Shown piece by piece: positions 34,908 through 43,579 of a DNA stretch of 64,000 nucleotides; the stretch's first letter is position 1, and each line of letters starts with the position of its first letter. Made by a program: the position numbers and the translations under genes. The stretch is from Bacillota bacterium (GTDB taxonomy: Bacteria; Bacillota; UBA4882; UBA8346): contig JAEYRX010000002.1 of assembly GCA_023435225.1 (NCBI GenBank), forward strand, positions 97,243 to 161,242, given 5' to 3'. Under the pieces are notes generated by a model. That model had not been told where the DNA came from, searched no databases, and saw only the letters and a program-made list of their open reading frames with translations.

Positions 34908-35728
34908 AAAGGTTAATCTCTTTATTCATCGTGATTGTTTTAATATCGGTAAGTATCCAAACTTTCGCCTTTGATTGGAAAAAGTTTGATGCCGATCAAA
35001 CTAATCGGATTGAAGATGGTAATAAAACCATCCTTATCTTAAAAGATAAACAAAAGAATGTTTTTAAGGTGATTTATCAAGATGAAACAATGATGGCTAA
35101 CTTCGCTGATAAAATAATCAGCCTTAAAAATGAATTTTATGCTTGGCATAAAATAAAGGTAAAAGAGGTTAATTTTTTGGTAATCCCTAATTTATTAGAG
35201 ATGGTGATAATTCCCCAAGAAATAAAGCATAACCAAGTCAACTTAGCCTCAAATTTACCGGCGGGAATGATGATGGTATATGATCCGGAAAAAGATCTTA
35301 TTCATTATGATTTCCGGATTATGAAAGAAGATTTGTTTATTCGGATAGTCGGCGAGTATCATAACGAGGATGAATTAGAATCTAAAATATGTTATGTTTA
35401 TGATAACCCGTTGGAGTATATGCAAATAGCCGGTAATGAAGGTAGCGATGGCGCAATTAATTTAAACGGCGGTAACCGGTCAACCGGAAGTGTTGATATC
35501 AGAGATGAAAGAATCAGACGAGCATTGATTTATTTGAATAATGAGAATTGGAATGGCCGTCAGAAACCAATATCTCAGGAAACAATTAATAGAATTGTTG
35601 AAATAAAACAAAATTATCCCGATATCACTAAAAAACAATTATGGAAAATGTTAAAAAAGGATAAAGTCAAGCTTACCAAACGGGAGTTAGACTTGGTCTT
35701 AATTATTTACTTTAATGAATTTGAATAA
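34904..35728 (+). CDS. Exported protein of unknown function
   Basis: 274 residues with a typical signal peptide (ISLFIVIVLISVSIQTFA). ATGA overlap with the coiled-coil gene indicates coupled translation. The mature protein has an N-terminal mixed alpha/beta part and a C-terminal lysine-rich helical part (ITKKQLWKMLKKDKVKLTKR). No domain recognised. It closes the four-gene cyclase operon, followed by a terminator. Confidence 0.72.
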   Translation: MKRLISLFIVIVLISVSIQTFAFDWKKFDADQTNRIEDGNKTILILKDKQKNVFKVIYQDETMMANFADKIISLKNEFYAWHKIKVKEVNFLVIPNLLEMVIIPQEIKHNQVNLASNLPAGMMMVYDPEKDLIHYDFRIMKEDLFIRIVGEYHNEDELESKICYVYDNPLEYMQIAGNEGSDGAINLNGGNRSTGSVDIRDERIRRALIYLNNENWNGRQKPISQETINRIVEIKQNYPDITKKQLWKMLKKDKVKLTKRELDLVLIIYFNEFE

Positions 35729-35752
35729 GAATCTCAATTAAAAACTATACTT

Positions 35753-35789
35753 AAAACCGGATATTCATTATGATTATCCGGTTTTTTTT
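35753..35789 (+). terminator. Terminator of the cyclase operon
   Basis: Eleven-base stem AAAACCGGATA/TATCCGGTTTT followed by a run of T. It lies just after the last gene. Confidence 0.9.
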
Positions 35790-35933
35790 GGACTCCGGAA
35801 GAATGTTTAAATATTTATTAAAGAAATTTAATTCAGCAGATATGAACAGGATTCTAGCAGCTTATGTCGAATATTAAGGATTTGTAAAGAATGAAATCGG
35901 ATTTTAAAATTATATAGGAAGAGAAGTTAAATT

Positions 35934-37124
35934 ATGAAATCACTTGAGGAATTAGGGAAGAAATTTCAGATTGTACCGGTGGGGCCGCTAGGGATAATCT
36001 CTTTAGACGGTAGTAAAGAACTCTCCGAACTGATTAATAATTTTATTTTACGACGCCGGTTGGAATACATCCAAGAGAATGCCGATAGTCTTCCTTTTGT
36101 TGGTTTTATACGTGACTCATTTTTAGTTGATTGTAATTGTTACCGCTTTGCCAATGGTGAAGGTAAAGCAATTTTGGATGAAACAGTTCGTGGTTATGAT
36201 ATATACATTATTGCCGACGTAGGTAATTACTCCTGCAAGTATAAAATGTTTGGGATGGACCATTCTATGAGTCCGGACGACCATTTTCAGGATATTAAAA
36301 GGACTATTGCAGCTATTGCAGGTAAAGCCAAACATTTGACCGTAATTATGCCGATGCTTTACGAGGGACGGCAACACAAACGGCAATCCCGGGAATCATT
36401 GGATTGCGCTATTGCTCTTCAAGAATTGGCTAATTTAGGTGTTGATAATATAATCACATTTGATGCTCATGACCCGCGGGTTAATAATGCAGTTCCTTTA
36501 TTGGGATTTGAAAGTTTACATTCGGCTTATCAAATAACCAGAGCTTTATTAAGTACCGAAAAAGATTTGGTAGTCAATAAATCGCAAATGATGGTCGTTA
36601 GCCCCGATGAAGGGGCGGTTGAACGAAGTCTGTATTATGCCAATATTCTGGGATTGGATCTTAGTTTATTTTATAAGCGCCGCGATTATACCCGAATTGT
36701 AAATGGAAAAAACCCCATTATACGGCATGAGTTTTTAGGTGATGATGTGGCGGGAAAAGATGTGTTAATCATAGATGATATGTTGTCTTCCGGTGAATCA
36801 ATTTTAGATATCGCCAGAGAACTTAAAAGCCGTCAAGCCCGCAGGATTTTCATAGCGGTTACTTTCGCATTATTTACCGATGGTATTGAGGAATTTAGCG
36901 AATGTTATAAACAAGGCATTTTCAATCGTTTATATGCTACCAATCTTACTTACCGCCGGGAAGAACTCCGGAAAGCTCCCTGGTATGTAGATGTGGATAT
37001 GTCGGAGTTTTTAGCTCACTTAATTGATATGCTTAACCTTGACCAATCAATAAGTATGTTGTTTGATCCTTCCGAAAAAATCGGCAAACTATTACAAAAT
37101 TATCGTTCCCAAAGAGGAAAGTAG
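35934..37124 (+). CDS. prs: Ribose-phosphate pyrophosphokinase (long form)
   Basis: 396 residues, versus about 310-320 for standard bacterial Prs. The catalytic core is recognisable: the FANGE-containing strand, RQHKRQSRE (ribose-5-phosphate/ATP loop region), ITFDAHDPR, VVSPDEGAVERSLYYA and the PRPP loop VLIIDDMLSSGESI. It makes PRPP from ribose 5-phosphate and ATP. The extra length is in an N-terminal 50 residues and in insertions. This long type is seen in some Firmicutes alongside the standard enzyme. It is a single gene. Confidence 0.87.
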   Translation: MKSLEELGKKFQIVPVGPLGIISLDGSKELSELINNFILRRRLEYIQENADSLPFVGFIRDSFLVDCNCYRFANGEGKAILDETVRGYDIYIIADVGNYSCKYKMFGMDHSMSPDDHFQDIKRTIAAIAGKAKHLTVIMPMLYEGRQHKRQSRESLDCAIALQELANLGVDNIITFDAHDPRVNNAVPLLGFESLHSAYQITRALLSTEKDLVVNKSQMMVVSPDEGAVERSLYYANILGLDLSLFYKRRDYTRIVNGKNPIIRHEFLGDDVAGKDVLIIDDMLSSGESILDIARELKSRQARRIFIAVTFALFTDGIEEFSECYKQGIFNRLYATNLTYRREELRKAPWYVDVDMSEFLAHLIDMLNLDQSISMLFDPSEKIGKLLQNYRSQRGK

Positions 37125-37256
37125 TTAATGGACATGCAGTTATATTGAGTTTATAGTTGATAGTTAACAGTTAAAAATAAGTAATTACTCTTTTTTCAAA
37201 TGTTCCGAAACATTAGTTATTAGGTTCTCTTGAAGAGTATGACAGTAAAAATCAAA

Positions 37257-37282
37257 AACCAGGGATCAGTCTCTCCCTGGTT
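37257..37282 (-). terminator. Terminator of the abrB-like gene (minus strand)
   Basis: Perfect nine-base stem AACCAGGGA/TCCCTGGTT, loop of eight; on the minus strand it is followed by a T-run. Confidence 0.85.
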
Positions 37283-37312
37283 TTAAGTTTTTAGAACGGT
37301 CTTTTATATTAG

Positions 37313-37564
37313 CTATAATTGCCGTTTGATTTCGGTCAAACAACTACGGCAAACATTTTTACCGGAAAAACCTTTTGCATCAGTCAAATCACCGCAAAAA
37401 ATACAACCGGGAGCATATTTTTTTAAAATTATTGCCGGTTCTTCCTCATCAAGGAATATTTCCAACGGCTCTTTTAGCGCAATATAAAGTTGTTCCCGGG
37501 TTTCCTTAGGAATTACGATCCGGCCGAGATCATCAAGTTTGCGTACGATTCCTGTAGTTTTCAT
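37313..37564 (-). CDS. abrB: AbrB/SpoVT family transition regulator with C-terminal zinc ribbon
   Basis: 83 residues. The N-terminal 48 residues are a classic AbrB swapped-hairpin DNA-binding domain (KTTGIVRKLDDLGRIVIPKE, then REQLYIALKEPLEIFLDEEE). The C-terminal half carries two CxxC pairs (CIFCGD ... CRSCLTE), forming a small zinc-ribbon. AbrB proteins control transition-state genes in spore-forming Firmicutes. The ATG is preceded by GAGGAAAC. Monocistronic. Confidence 0.88.
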   Translation of the reverse strand: MKTTGIVRKLDDLGRIVIPKETREQLYIALKEPLEIFLDEEEPAIILKKYAPGCIFCGDLTDAKGFSGKNVCRSCLTEIKRQL

Positions 37565-37734
37565 GTTTCCTCACTTAAGTCTATAGTATTTTATTAATGA
37601 TAATCTATTTTTCTCTTTACTGATGATAAATCCTGCTTCCATCTTCTAATTTAAAAAAATATTAGGAGGAAATTAAAATAATTTTAAGAATAGAAATTTA
37701 AGGTGTGCTTAGAAAAAGTTAAGTTAAAATCTGA

Positions 37735-37917
37735 TTTCTTAAAAACTTTTTCCAGGAGTTTGTCTCCATAATGGAAAAGAGCGGATTACCGGTATTTACC
37801 GATATCCGTTCCGCTATTAAATCATTAGATCGATTTGTAGCTTACCATCTGGGAAAATATCCTTATTTAAGAATTGAGCGGACCCTTCAAGAGGTCCGCT
37901 TTGCTATTATTTCTTAG
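37735..37917 (+). pseudogene. Remnant of an acyl-CoA synthetase (ADP-forming type)
   Basis: In one frame the DNA encodes FLKNFFQEFVSIMEKSGLPV followed by FTDIRSAIKSLDRFVAYHLG, which resembles the C-terminal segment of ADP-forming acetyl/acyl-CoA synthetases (the 'gipvf ... raaraLaalvry' region). A stop lies just upstream and no more of the gene is present. The frame runs on through a hairpin (AGCGGACC/GGTCCGCT at 37878-37900) and ends at the MITE junction. I treat it as a decayed fragment. Confidence 0.4.
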
Positions 37918-38014
37918 GAAGCGCTGATTAATCCGATTTTGTGCGAGCAAATATGCGGTATTAGGCATTTTACGAACCACAAAATCGTCACTTATTCAAT
38001 TAATCAGCGCTTCC
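37917..38014 (+). mobile_element. 98-bp MITE, copy 4
   Basis: Core flanked by perfect CTTA duplications (37913-37916 and 38015-38018). The right duplication supplies the TAA stop (TTA on the plus strand, 38016-38018) of the large minus-strand gene. Confidence 0.9.
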
Positions 38015-38015
38015 C

Positions 38016-40667
38016 TTAATAAAACATTGTTTTCAGGAAAACCTCATGAGTGTTTTCATCGGAATTATTCCTGACAAACCGGTAACCCCAATCAAGTGGG
38101 GTAAAGTACAACAGTTTAGTTTCAAAATGGAACTCTACTCCATAGGATGATTGATTCTCTCCAATTTCAGGAACCGCAGCATCACCGAATAGAGTTAGCA
38201 CTACATCTTCAAAATATACATTGGGGTTCCAAAGACCGTTCCGTATTCTCCAGATTGGTTTGGAATATTCCAAAGTATAAATTACTCCTTTTTTAGCGTC
38301 TAACTCTTTGTCATAACCGCGAATCTCCGTAAAAAGAGTATCCGGGTTATCGGGATCATCAATATATTTTGTTTTCAGTAATAATTCACTCTTGGGCAGA
38401 TATTGATTTAAGGCAAGTTCGGCATAGACACCGTTGCGTTGGTCGCCGTTTTTCAATTTCGATTGTGGGAGACTAACTCCTAAGCCGCCTTTGGTTGTTG
38501 GATATTGAAAACCGGTTGTAATGAAAGGTTCAATCTCTAAACCGTCATAATCAGGGTCATAATTGAGGGAGGTTCCAACTGTTAAATCGGCTATTCCCGG
38601 TTCCAGTCTATTAATAAGGGGATAAGCCATACTGAAACTACCGGTTTTTTCGTCACTATCGTCATATCCCAAACTGACAATTAAGGGGGCGAAATAATTA
38701 ATCTCCAGGTTTAAATTGCCGAAATATTTGTCTTTTTTATAATCATATCCAAAAGAACCGGTATACATTGGAAAATCCATTATGGCATCTCCACCCTCAA
38801 AGTAAATACCGTAACGCCCGGCATCACTGTCAAATAGAGGAAGCCAAAATCTAGGTGCCAAGGTTTTCAGGTTATCCCGATAACTACCCTTGGTTATTTC
38901 GCTATCGGATAGAGCAAAAACAGGCGGAACTGTTATCGGACTTTCCGGTAAAACAAATTCGGTCATATGTAAATCCTGACAATAAATATCTTTTCCGTTT
39001 GAATTTAAACCAACATAATAGAGTTGGTTATTAAAGCTGCTATAGACAGGATAAGACGCCATTCCATTTTGGGTTAACCTATAAATTTGATGATTATTGA
39101 AGTCATAACAATAACTGGAGATTATTTTTCCATAATTGGCGGAAAAATAAAGCCGGTCACCTTCAAGAGAAATACCGAATTCTTGGTAGGGAGTATCAAT
39201 AATTGGAGTAAACTGTTGATTGTCCATGTTTAACATAAATATACTAAAGGTTTGCCAGTCTTTTCTGGCGACTACTACTGTTTTTTCAGCGGACACCTCC
39301 ATCTCTTCTATAAGATAATCAGAGGCAAAAAGTTTGGTGGATTCTTTGGTTATGGGATTAAATAGATAAATTTCCGAACCGAATGCAGTATCCCTGTCTT
39401 TAGTATAAATGATTTTACCGTCTTCCAATACTTCGAAGGAGCGAAGTTCGGTTCTTAAAAGAACCCGGTCTTTTTCGGATGATATATCTTTTTGATGAAG
39501 AACGGCATAAAAACCGTAACTTCTGTCGGCGGCGTTGGCATAACCGGGCTTTTGCTCATATGTAGCATAATAAAGTTGATTGTTTTTAATTTTAAAAGGC
39601 ATTGCAAAATCGGAAGTAGTTGAGACTATTACTCGTTCTTTATTAGTTCTTATATTTCGTTGGATAATTTGGGAAAAAGCAAATACGCTAAAAGCATTGG
39701 TTTTTTCTACACATACTTGTTTATAATACAAGAAATCAGTGGAGATCTTGGGATAATCCACAAACCAACCGGTATTGGTAATTTTTTTCCCTTCCATTTG
39801 AAAGTCTTCAAAGCGTTCTTTCTCGGATTCTTTCCATTCCTTCCAAAGTTGAGGAAATGTTTTGCCGTAAACTTTTTTAGCACTGCGGTCGATGGTTAAG
39901 GCCGGAAAGAAGTTACCAATAAAAGTTATTCCCCAAAACGAGGAACCATTACTGGCGAAGAAGCGGGCAAATTTATCTTCCCCATATGTAACAGCCAGGT
40001 ATTGAAAAAACTCTCCACCATAATTATAGATACCCGACATTGCCGGATATTCCATAGGACCATAAGTAGCATCTAAAATAGAAGGGAATTTATCTTCGGA
40101 AACCCTGGCGCCTAGATAAGCATCAAAAAAACCATCATTTAGACGTCCTTGGTAAAAAGAGTGCTGTGATTCACTGTAGACAGTGATTCCTTCCGCAATC
40201 CAGCCCGGAGTCAAGAGATTCGGCATTAACATCATATTATTGCCGAAAATTTTACCGATAACCTTTGGAGCGCCTCCGGTTTTGGAAAGCGAAAGCTGAT
40301 GAGTGTATTCATGCACTCCGACCATAGCCCACCAATTTTCAGTTCCGCCCCAAACTCCCGGTGTATGGCGAAATAAATGAACGACCGGTTGTACCGGATC
40401 ACTGAAGCCGTTGACACTAATCCCGGTGTCATCGATAACTACCGGGAAATGATAGGCTTCATTGCCGCAAAGTGTTTCCACTTGCGGCCGGTAATATTCC
40501 AAAGTTTCTAAAACCCGACGGGCTTCACTTTCGTGTCCCGGTTGATAAAAAACTGTGAAATGTTCGGTTTTAAGCGTCAACCAATCGGACCAAGCAAAAG
40601 CCGCCGAGGACAATAGAAGTAAAAATGCTATTAAAGAAATAATACTCAGAATTTTTCTGATTCGCAA
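38016..40667 (-). CDS. Exported metalloprotease-like / beta-propeller / beta-barrel fusion protein
   Basis: 883 residues. Signal peptide (LSIISLIAFLLLLSSAAFA), then a gluzincin-like domain with the zinc motif HEYTH (119-123) and a third ligand Glu159 in GWIAEGI, as in peptidase-MA-type proteins. The middle (about 290-590) has TolB/PD40-like propeller strands. The C-terminal 270 residues are amphipathic beta strands (FGYDYKKDKYFGNLNLEINY, VEFHFETKLLYFTPLDWGYR), ending FLKTMFY with a terminal aromatic as in outer-membrane barrels. Probable outer-membrane-anchored protease; no substrate can be named. AGGTATAGTT precedes the start. The stop abuts MITE copy 4. Confidence 0.75.
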   Translation of the reverse strand: MRIRKILSIISLIAFLLLLSSAAFAWSDWLTLKTEHFTVFYQPGHESEARRVLETLEYYRPQVETLCGNEAYHFPVVIDDTGISVNGFSDPVQPVVHLFRHTPGVWGGTENWWAMVGVHEYTHQLSLSKTGGAPKVIGKIFGNNMMLMPNLLTPGWIAEGITVYSESQHSFYQGRLNDGFFDAYLGARVSEDKFPSILDATYGPMEYPAMSGIYNYGGEFFQYLAVTYGEDKFARFFASNGSSFWGITFIGNFFPALTIDRSAKKVYGKTFPQLWKEWKESEKERFEDFQMEGKKITNTGWFVDYPKISTDFLYYKQVCVEKTNAFSVFAFSQIIQRNIRTNKERVIVSTTSDFAMPFKIKNNQLYYATYEQKPGYANAADRSYGFYAVLHQKDISSEKDRVLLRTELRSFEVLEDGKIIYTKDRDTAFGSEIYLFNPITKESTKLFASDYLIEEMEVSAEKTVVVARKDWQTFSIFMLNMDNQQFTPIIDTPYQEFGISLEGDRLYFSANYGKIISSYCYDFNNHQIYRLTQNGMASYPVYSSFNNQLYYVGLNSNGKDIYCQDLHMTEFVLPESPITVPPVFALSDSEITKGSYRDNLKTLAPRFWLPLFDSDAGRYGIYFEGGDAIMDFPMYTGSFGYDYKKDKYFGNLNLEINYFAPLIVSLGYDDSDEKTGSFSMAYPLINRLEPGIADLTVGTSLNYDPDYDGLEIEPFITTGFQYPTTKGGLGVSLPQSKLKNGDQRNGVYAELALNQYLPKSELLLKTKYIDDPDNPDTLFTEIRGYDKELDAKKGVIYTLEYSKPIWRIRNGLWNPNVYFEDVVLTLFGDAAVPEIGENQSSYGVEFHFETKLLYFTPLDWGYRFVRNNSDENTHEVFLKTMFY

Positions 40668-40717
40668 AACTATACCTCCAAGCTAAATATTTTGAACTAT
40701 GATAATAAACTTTTAAT

Positions 40718-40883
40718 TATATAAGATGAACTAAATCATATAAATTAGCTTTCCCATACTGATAGCACATTCAATGATGCTTGGCGATTTATTCAGCCTG
40801 ATTTTATTATTTGTAGCTGAATAAACGCCGATCAAAAGCCGAATGGGAAAGAGTAAATAGCAGAATTTAGTTCATCTTATATA
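40718..40883 (+). mobile_element. 166-bp MITE-like element, copy A
   Basis: Perfect 19-base terminal inverted repeats TATATAAGATGAACTAAAT (40718-40736) and its complement (40865-40883). The interior matches 53040-53201 in reverse orientation. No coding capacity. The right terminal repeat provides the stop codon of the minus-strand gene ending at 40877. Confidence 0.85.
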
Positions 40884-41641
40884 GATTCTAGCTTTTTATG
40901 TCGCCAATATGCTTCCATTAGAAATTGACTACTAATTGTAGCCTTATAAAAGAAAGCATTTACTTTTCCGGCCATATTTACTTTATAGGGAGCCCAGATA
41001 TTATTTTGATTTTTTTTGTAATTAATTTTGAAAGTTAATTCTTTAACAAAAGCCGGTAAGGGGTCTAATGTATATTCGATTTGCAAGGGGATGCCGGTAG
41101 AGCTATCGAGCCAAGCTTTTCCGGTTTGGGTAACTCCATTTGGCATTGCCCTGGTATACTTATAAACAGAACATGATTGGCTGTTGACCGACTCTTGCAG
41201 ATTTAAAGAGGAAATAGTTATGTCTTTTTGAATGTCCGGATTAAATGGATTGAAATCACCTAAGTCCATTCCCATTTCATTTTTTTTCTTTTTTTCTTTA
41301 TTTTTTTCTTTTTGTTCGAACTCCTTCTTTTTTGTTTCGGTGACATCGATTCCATTTTCTAAATATTTCACCAAATCCATCCTAATATTTCCGTCTTGAT
41401 CTAAAAATACTTTGGTCCAGGTCTTCTCTTCTTTTTTGAGGATACCTTTGGAGTTAAATTCATTGGAATGCAGGTAGATGGTACCTGGGACTATATCCTG
41501 ATTTTGGGTGGCAATGTTGACAGCTTGTTGCCATAATGAGTCAACGGCGGTTTGTTCTTCAGCCTTTACCGGTATTAATAAAAAACCGGCACATAAGATG
41601 ATTGCAGTTCCAATCATGAATTTGATTTTAGTTAATATCAT
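40877..41641 (-). CDS. Exported protein, LolA-like in outline
   Basis: 254 residues with a signal peptide (IKFMIGTAIILCAGFLLIPVKA). The mature protein is mostly beta: long strands such as GTIYLHSNEFNSKG, TWTKVFLDQDGNIRMDLVKY, GKAWLDSSTGIPLQIEYTLD. This is reminiscent of LolA/LolB-like or outer-membrane lipoprotein-sorting folds, but no motif is decisive. A lysine/glutamate-rich loop (EQKEKNKEKKKKNE) interrupts it. GAGGTG precedes the start. The TAA stop lies in the end of MITE-like element A, so the original C-terminus may have been different. Confidence 0.65.
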   Translation of the reverse strand: MILTKIKFMIGTAIILCAGFLLIPVKAEEQTAVDSLWQQAVNIATQNQDIVPGTIYLHSNEFNSKGILKKEEKTWTKVFLDQDGNIRMDLVKYLENGIDVTETKKKEFEQKEKNKEKKKKNEMGMDLGDFNPFNPDIQKDITISSLNLQESVNSQSCSVYKYTRAMPNGVTQTGKAWLDSSTGIPLQIEYTLDPLPAFVKELTFKINYKKNQNNIWAPYKVNMAGKVNAFFYKATISSQFLMEAYWRHKKLESI

Positions 41642-41674
41642 TTTTCACCTCGTTATTATTAGAATATAATCTAA

Positions 41675-41772
41675 GGAAGCGTTGATTAATTGAATAAGTG
41701 ACGATTTTATGCTTCGCAAAATGCCTAATACCGCATATTTGCTCGCACAAAATCGGATTAATCAGCGCTTCC
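41675..41772 (-). mobile_element. 98-bp MITE, copy 5
   Basis: Core with perfect CTAA duplications (41671-41674 and 41773-41776). One terminal base differs from the others (GCGTTGATTAAT at the left). It lies about 30 bases upstream of the start of the exported protein gene, within its likely promoter region. The remaining gap to 42022 is AT-rich with no gene seen. Confidence 0.88.
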
Positions 41773-42022
41773 CTAATTCTGTGTAGAGTATCAATGAAAG
41801 AATTATATCTAAAGGATCTAAATCTGTTATTAAACAAATATTAGAAGTATCTAAATATGTATTAAAAAACTATAAATAATTACCCTGTTTTTCTTTGGAA
41901 ATATTTAAGGAGCAAATAAAAGGTATTTTGGTCAATTAAATATAATTGAATATATATCTTTACAGTTCAATCATTACAGTGACTTAAAAATGAATTCGGT
42001 TAATAGAAGTTGGGGTTAAATA

Positions 42023-43489
42023 ATGCTGATAAAGACAAAACTTTTAACTTCATATATCGCCATGATAGTAATCCCAATTATTTTATTTATTTCAGCCTTA
42101 TCGATAATCGGAGCTGTCTTGGAGCGATTTGACACAGGGAAAAAAACTCACGGTAAATTAGCCATTTTCCTGTCAATCACTGATGATAATAGCCAACTTT
42201 TTTCAAAACTAATAGATAAAATAGAGGCTAATCCCGGATTAATCAAAGATAAAAACAGTATTAAGGAATTCGAAAGAAAACTGGATTTAAAAAAATACAA
42301 AGCGGGTTTAGTCATTAAAAAAGCCGAAAAGATCTTGTTTATGTCTGAAGGATATAATATCCCGAAACTTTTAAAAATTCTGCCAAAATATAATGATTAT
42401 AATGATAAAGAACCTATTGAAATAGGGAAAAAGCTTTATACTATAAAAATGTGTCAATTTCTGCATCCGGATCATATCCCGGGTATGATTTACCTTATTT
42501 CGGATATATCGGATATTATTAAACAATTATTATATTTCTTGATTATTATAGCGGTAGTTTTATTATTATCACTTTTTATTACCAATGGAGCTCTTACTTT
42601 GTTGGTATCCCGCAGTATATTAAAACCCTTAAAAGTATTAAAAGATGCTGCGTTAAGAATTAGTTCCGGTGACCTTGATTTTAAAGTAAATCCCTGTTCC
42701 CGGGATGAATTGGGAGAACTGGCGGTTACTTTTGAAGAAATGCGGCAAAGGCTTCAGGAATTAATAAATACCCAATTACAATATGAGCAAAACCGGAAAG
42801 AACTTATTTCAGGAATCTCTCATGATTTAAAAACACCGGTTACCGCTATCAAGGCTTATATTGAAGGAATTATTGACGGTGTGGCCAATTCTCCGCAAAA
42901 ACTTAATAAATATATTAATACAATTAAAGTCAAAACAGATCATTTGCAACATATGATTGACGAATTATTTCTCTTTTCCAAGTTGGATTTGGGGAAAATG
43001 CCTTTTAACTTTGAACAGATCGATTTGATAAAGTATTTAAAAGATATTCTAACGGAGATGACTTTTGATCTTAACGAAAAAGGGATTACATTATTAGTAA
43101 GTTTTAATTGTGACGGACCGGTTATGGTCAAAGCAGATCGGGATAAATTACGAAGAATATTAATCAATATTATTGAAAATTCACTCAAATATATGGATGA
43201 TTCTAAAGAAACTAAAAAAATAACGGTTGATTTGGAACGTAAAGAAGAAACCGTTTCGGTGGTAGTTAGTGATAATGGATTGGGAATAGAAAAAGAAGAC
43301 TTGCCATTCATTTTTGATCGTTTCTTTCGGGCGGATCAAGCCCGGAACAGTGAATCCGGAGGAAGTGGTCTGGGTTTGGCAATGGTAAAATTAATAATCG
43401 AGGAACACCAAGGGAACGTCTGGGCGAAAAGTGAATATGGGAAAGGAACCATTATTGGTTTTTCTTTGAAAGTTATTAATCTTTCATGA
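42023..43489 (+). CDS. Membrane sensor histidine kinase
   Basis: 488 residues. Membrane helix 1 at about 8-30, an extracytoplasmic sensor region of about 140 residues, helix 2 (LLYFLIIIAVVLLLSLFITNGAL), HAMP (LKDAALRISSGDLDFKV), the H-box SGISHDLKTPVTAI, and an HATPase domain with NIIENSLKYM, SDNGLGIEKEDL and GGSGLGLAMVK. All catalytic boxes are intact. The partner is the OmpR-type regulator starting 90 bases downstream. The gene order kinase-then-regulator is the reverse of the commonest arrangement. Confidence 0.93.
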   Translation: MLIKTKLLTSYIAMIVIPIILFISALSIIGAVLERFDTGKKTHGKLAIFLSITDDNSQLFSKLIDKIEANPGLIKDKNSIKEFERKLDLKKYKAGLVIKKAEKILFMSEGYNIPKLLKILPKYNDYNDKEPIEIGKKLYTIKMCQFLHPDHIPGMIYLISDISDIIKQLLYFLIIIAVVLLLSLFITNGALTLLVSRSILKPLKVLKDAALRISSGDLDFKVNPCSRDELGELAVTFEEMRQRLQELINTQLQYEQNRKELISGISHDLKTPVTAIKAYIEGIIDGVANSPQKLNKYINTIKVKTDHLQHMIDELFLFSKLDLGKMPFNFEQIDLIKYLKDILTEMTFDLNEKGITLLVSFNCDGPVMVKADRDKLRRILINIIENSLKYMDDSKETKKITVDLERKEETVSVVVSDNGLGIEKEDLPFIFDRFFRADQARNSESGGSGLGLAMVKLIIEEHQGNVWAKSEYGKGTIIGFSLKVINLS

Positions 43490-43516
43490 TTGTAATTTAA
43501 ATATTTATAAAAGAAA

Positions 43517-43550
43517 ATATGTTGAATTCAAAAAATTTAATTCAACATAT
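43517..43550. repeat. Hairpin between kinase and regulator genes
   Basis: Perfect 12-base inverted repeat ATATGTTGAATT/AATTCAACATAT with a ten-base loop, in the 90-base gap. It may limit read-through or be an operator. The first ten bases of the arm, ATATGTTGAA, recur as the arm of the inverted repeat at 63878. Confidence 0.6.
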
Positions 43551-43579
43551 ATTTCAACATCTATAGGTTGGTGAATCAA

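Noticed and set aside
41628..41837. Minus-strand frame of 69 codons
   Set aside because: Runs across MITE copy 5; no binding site or family.
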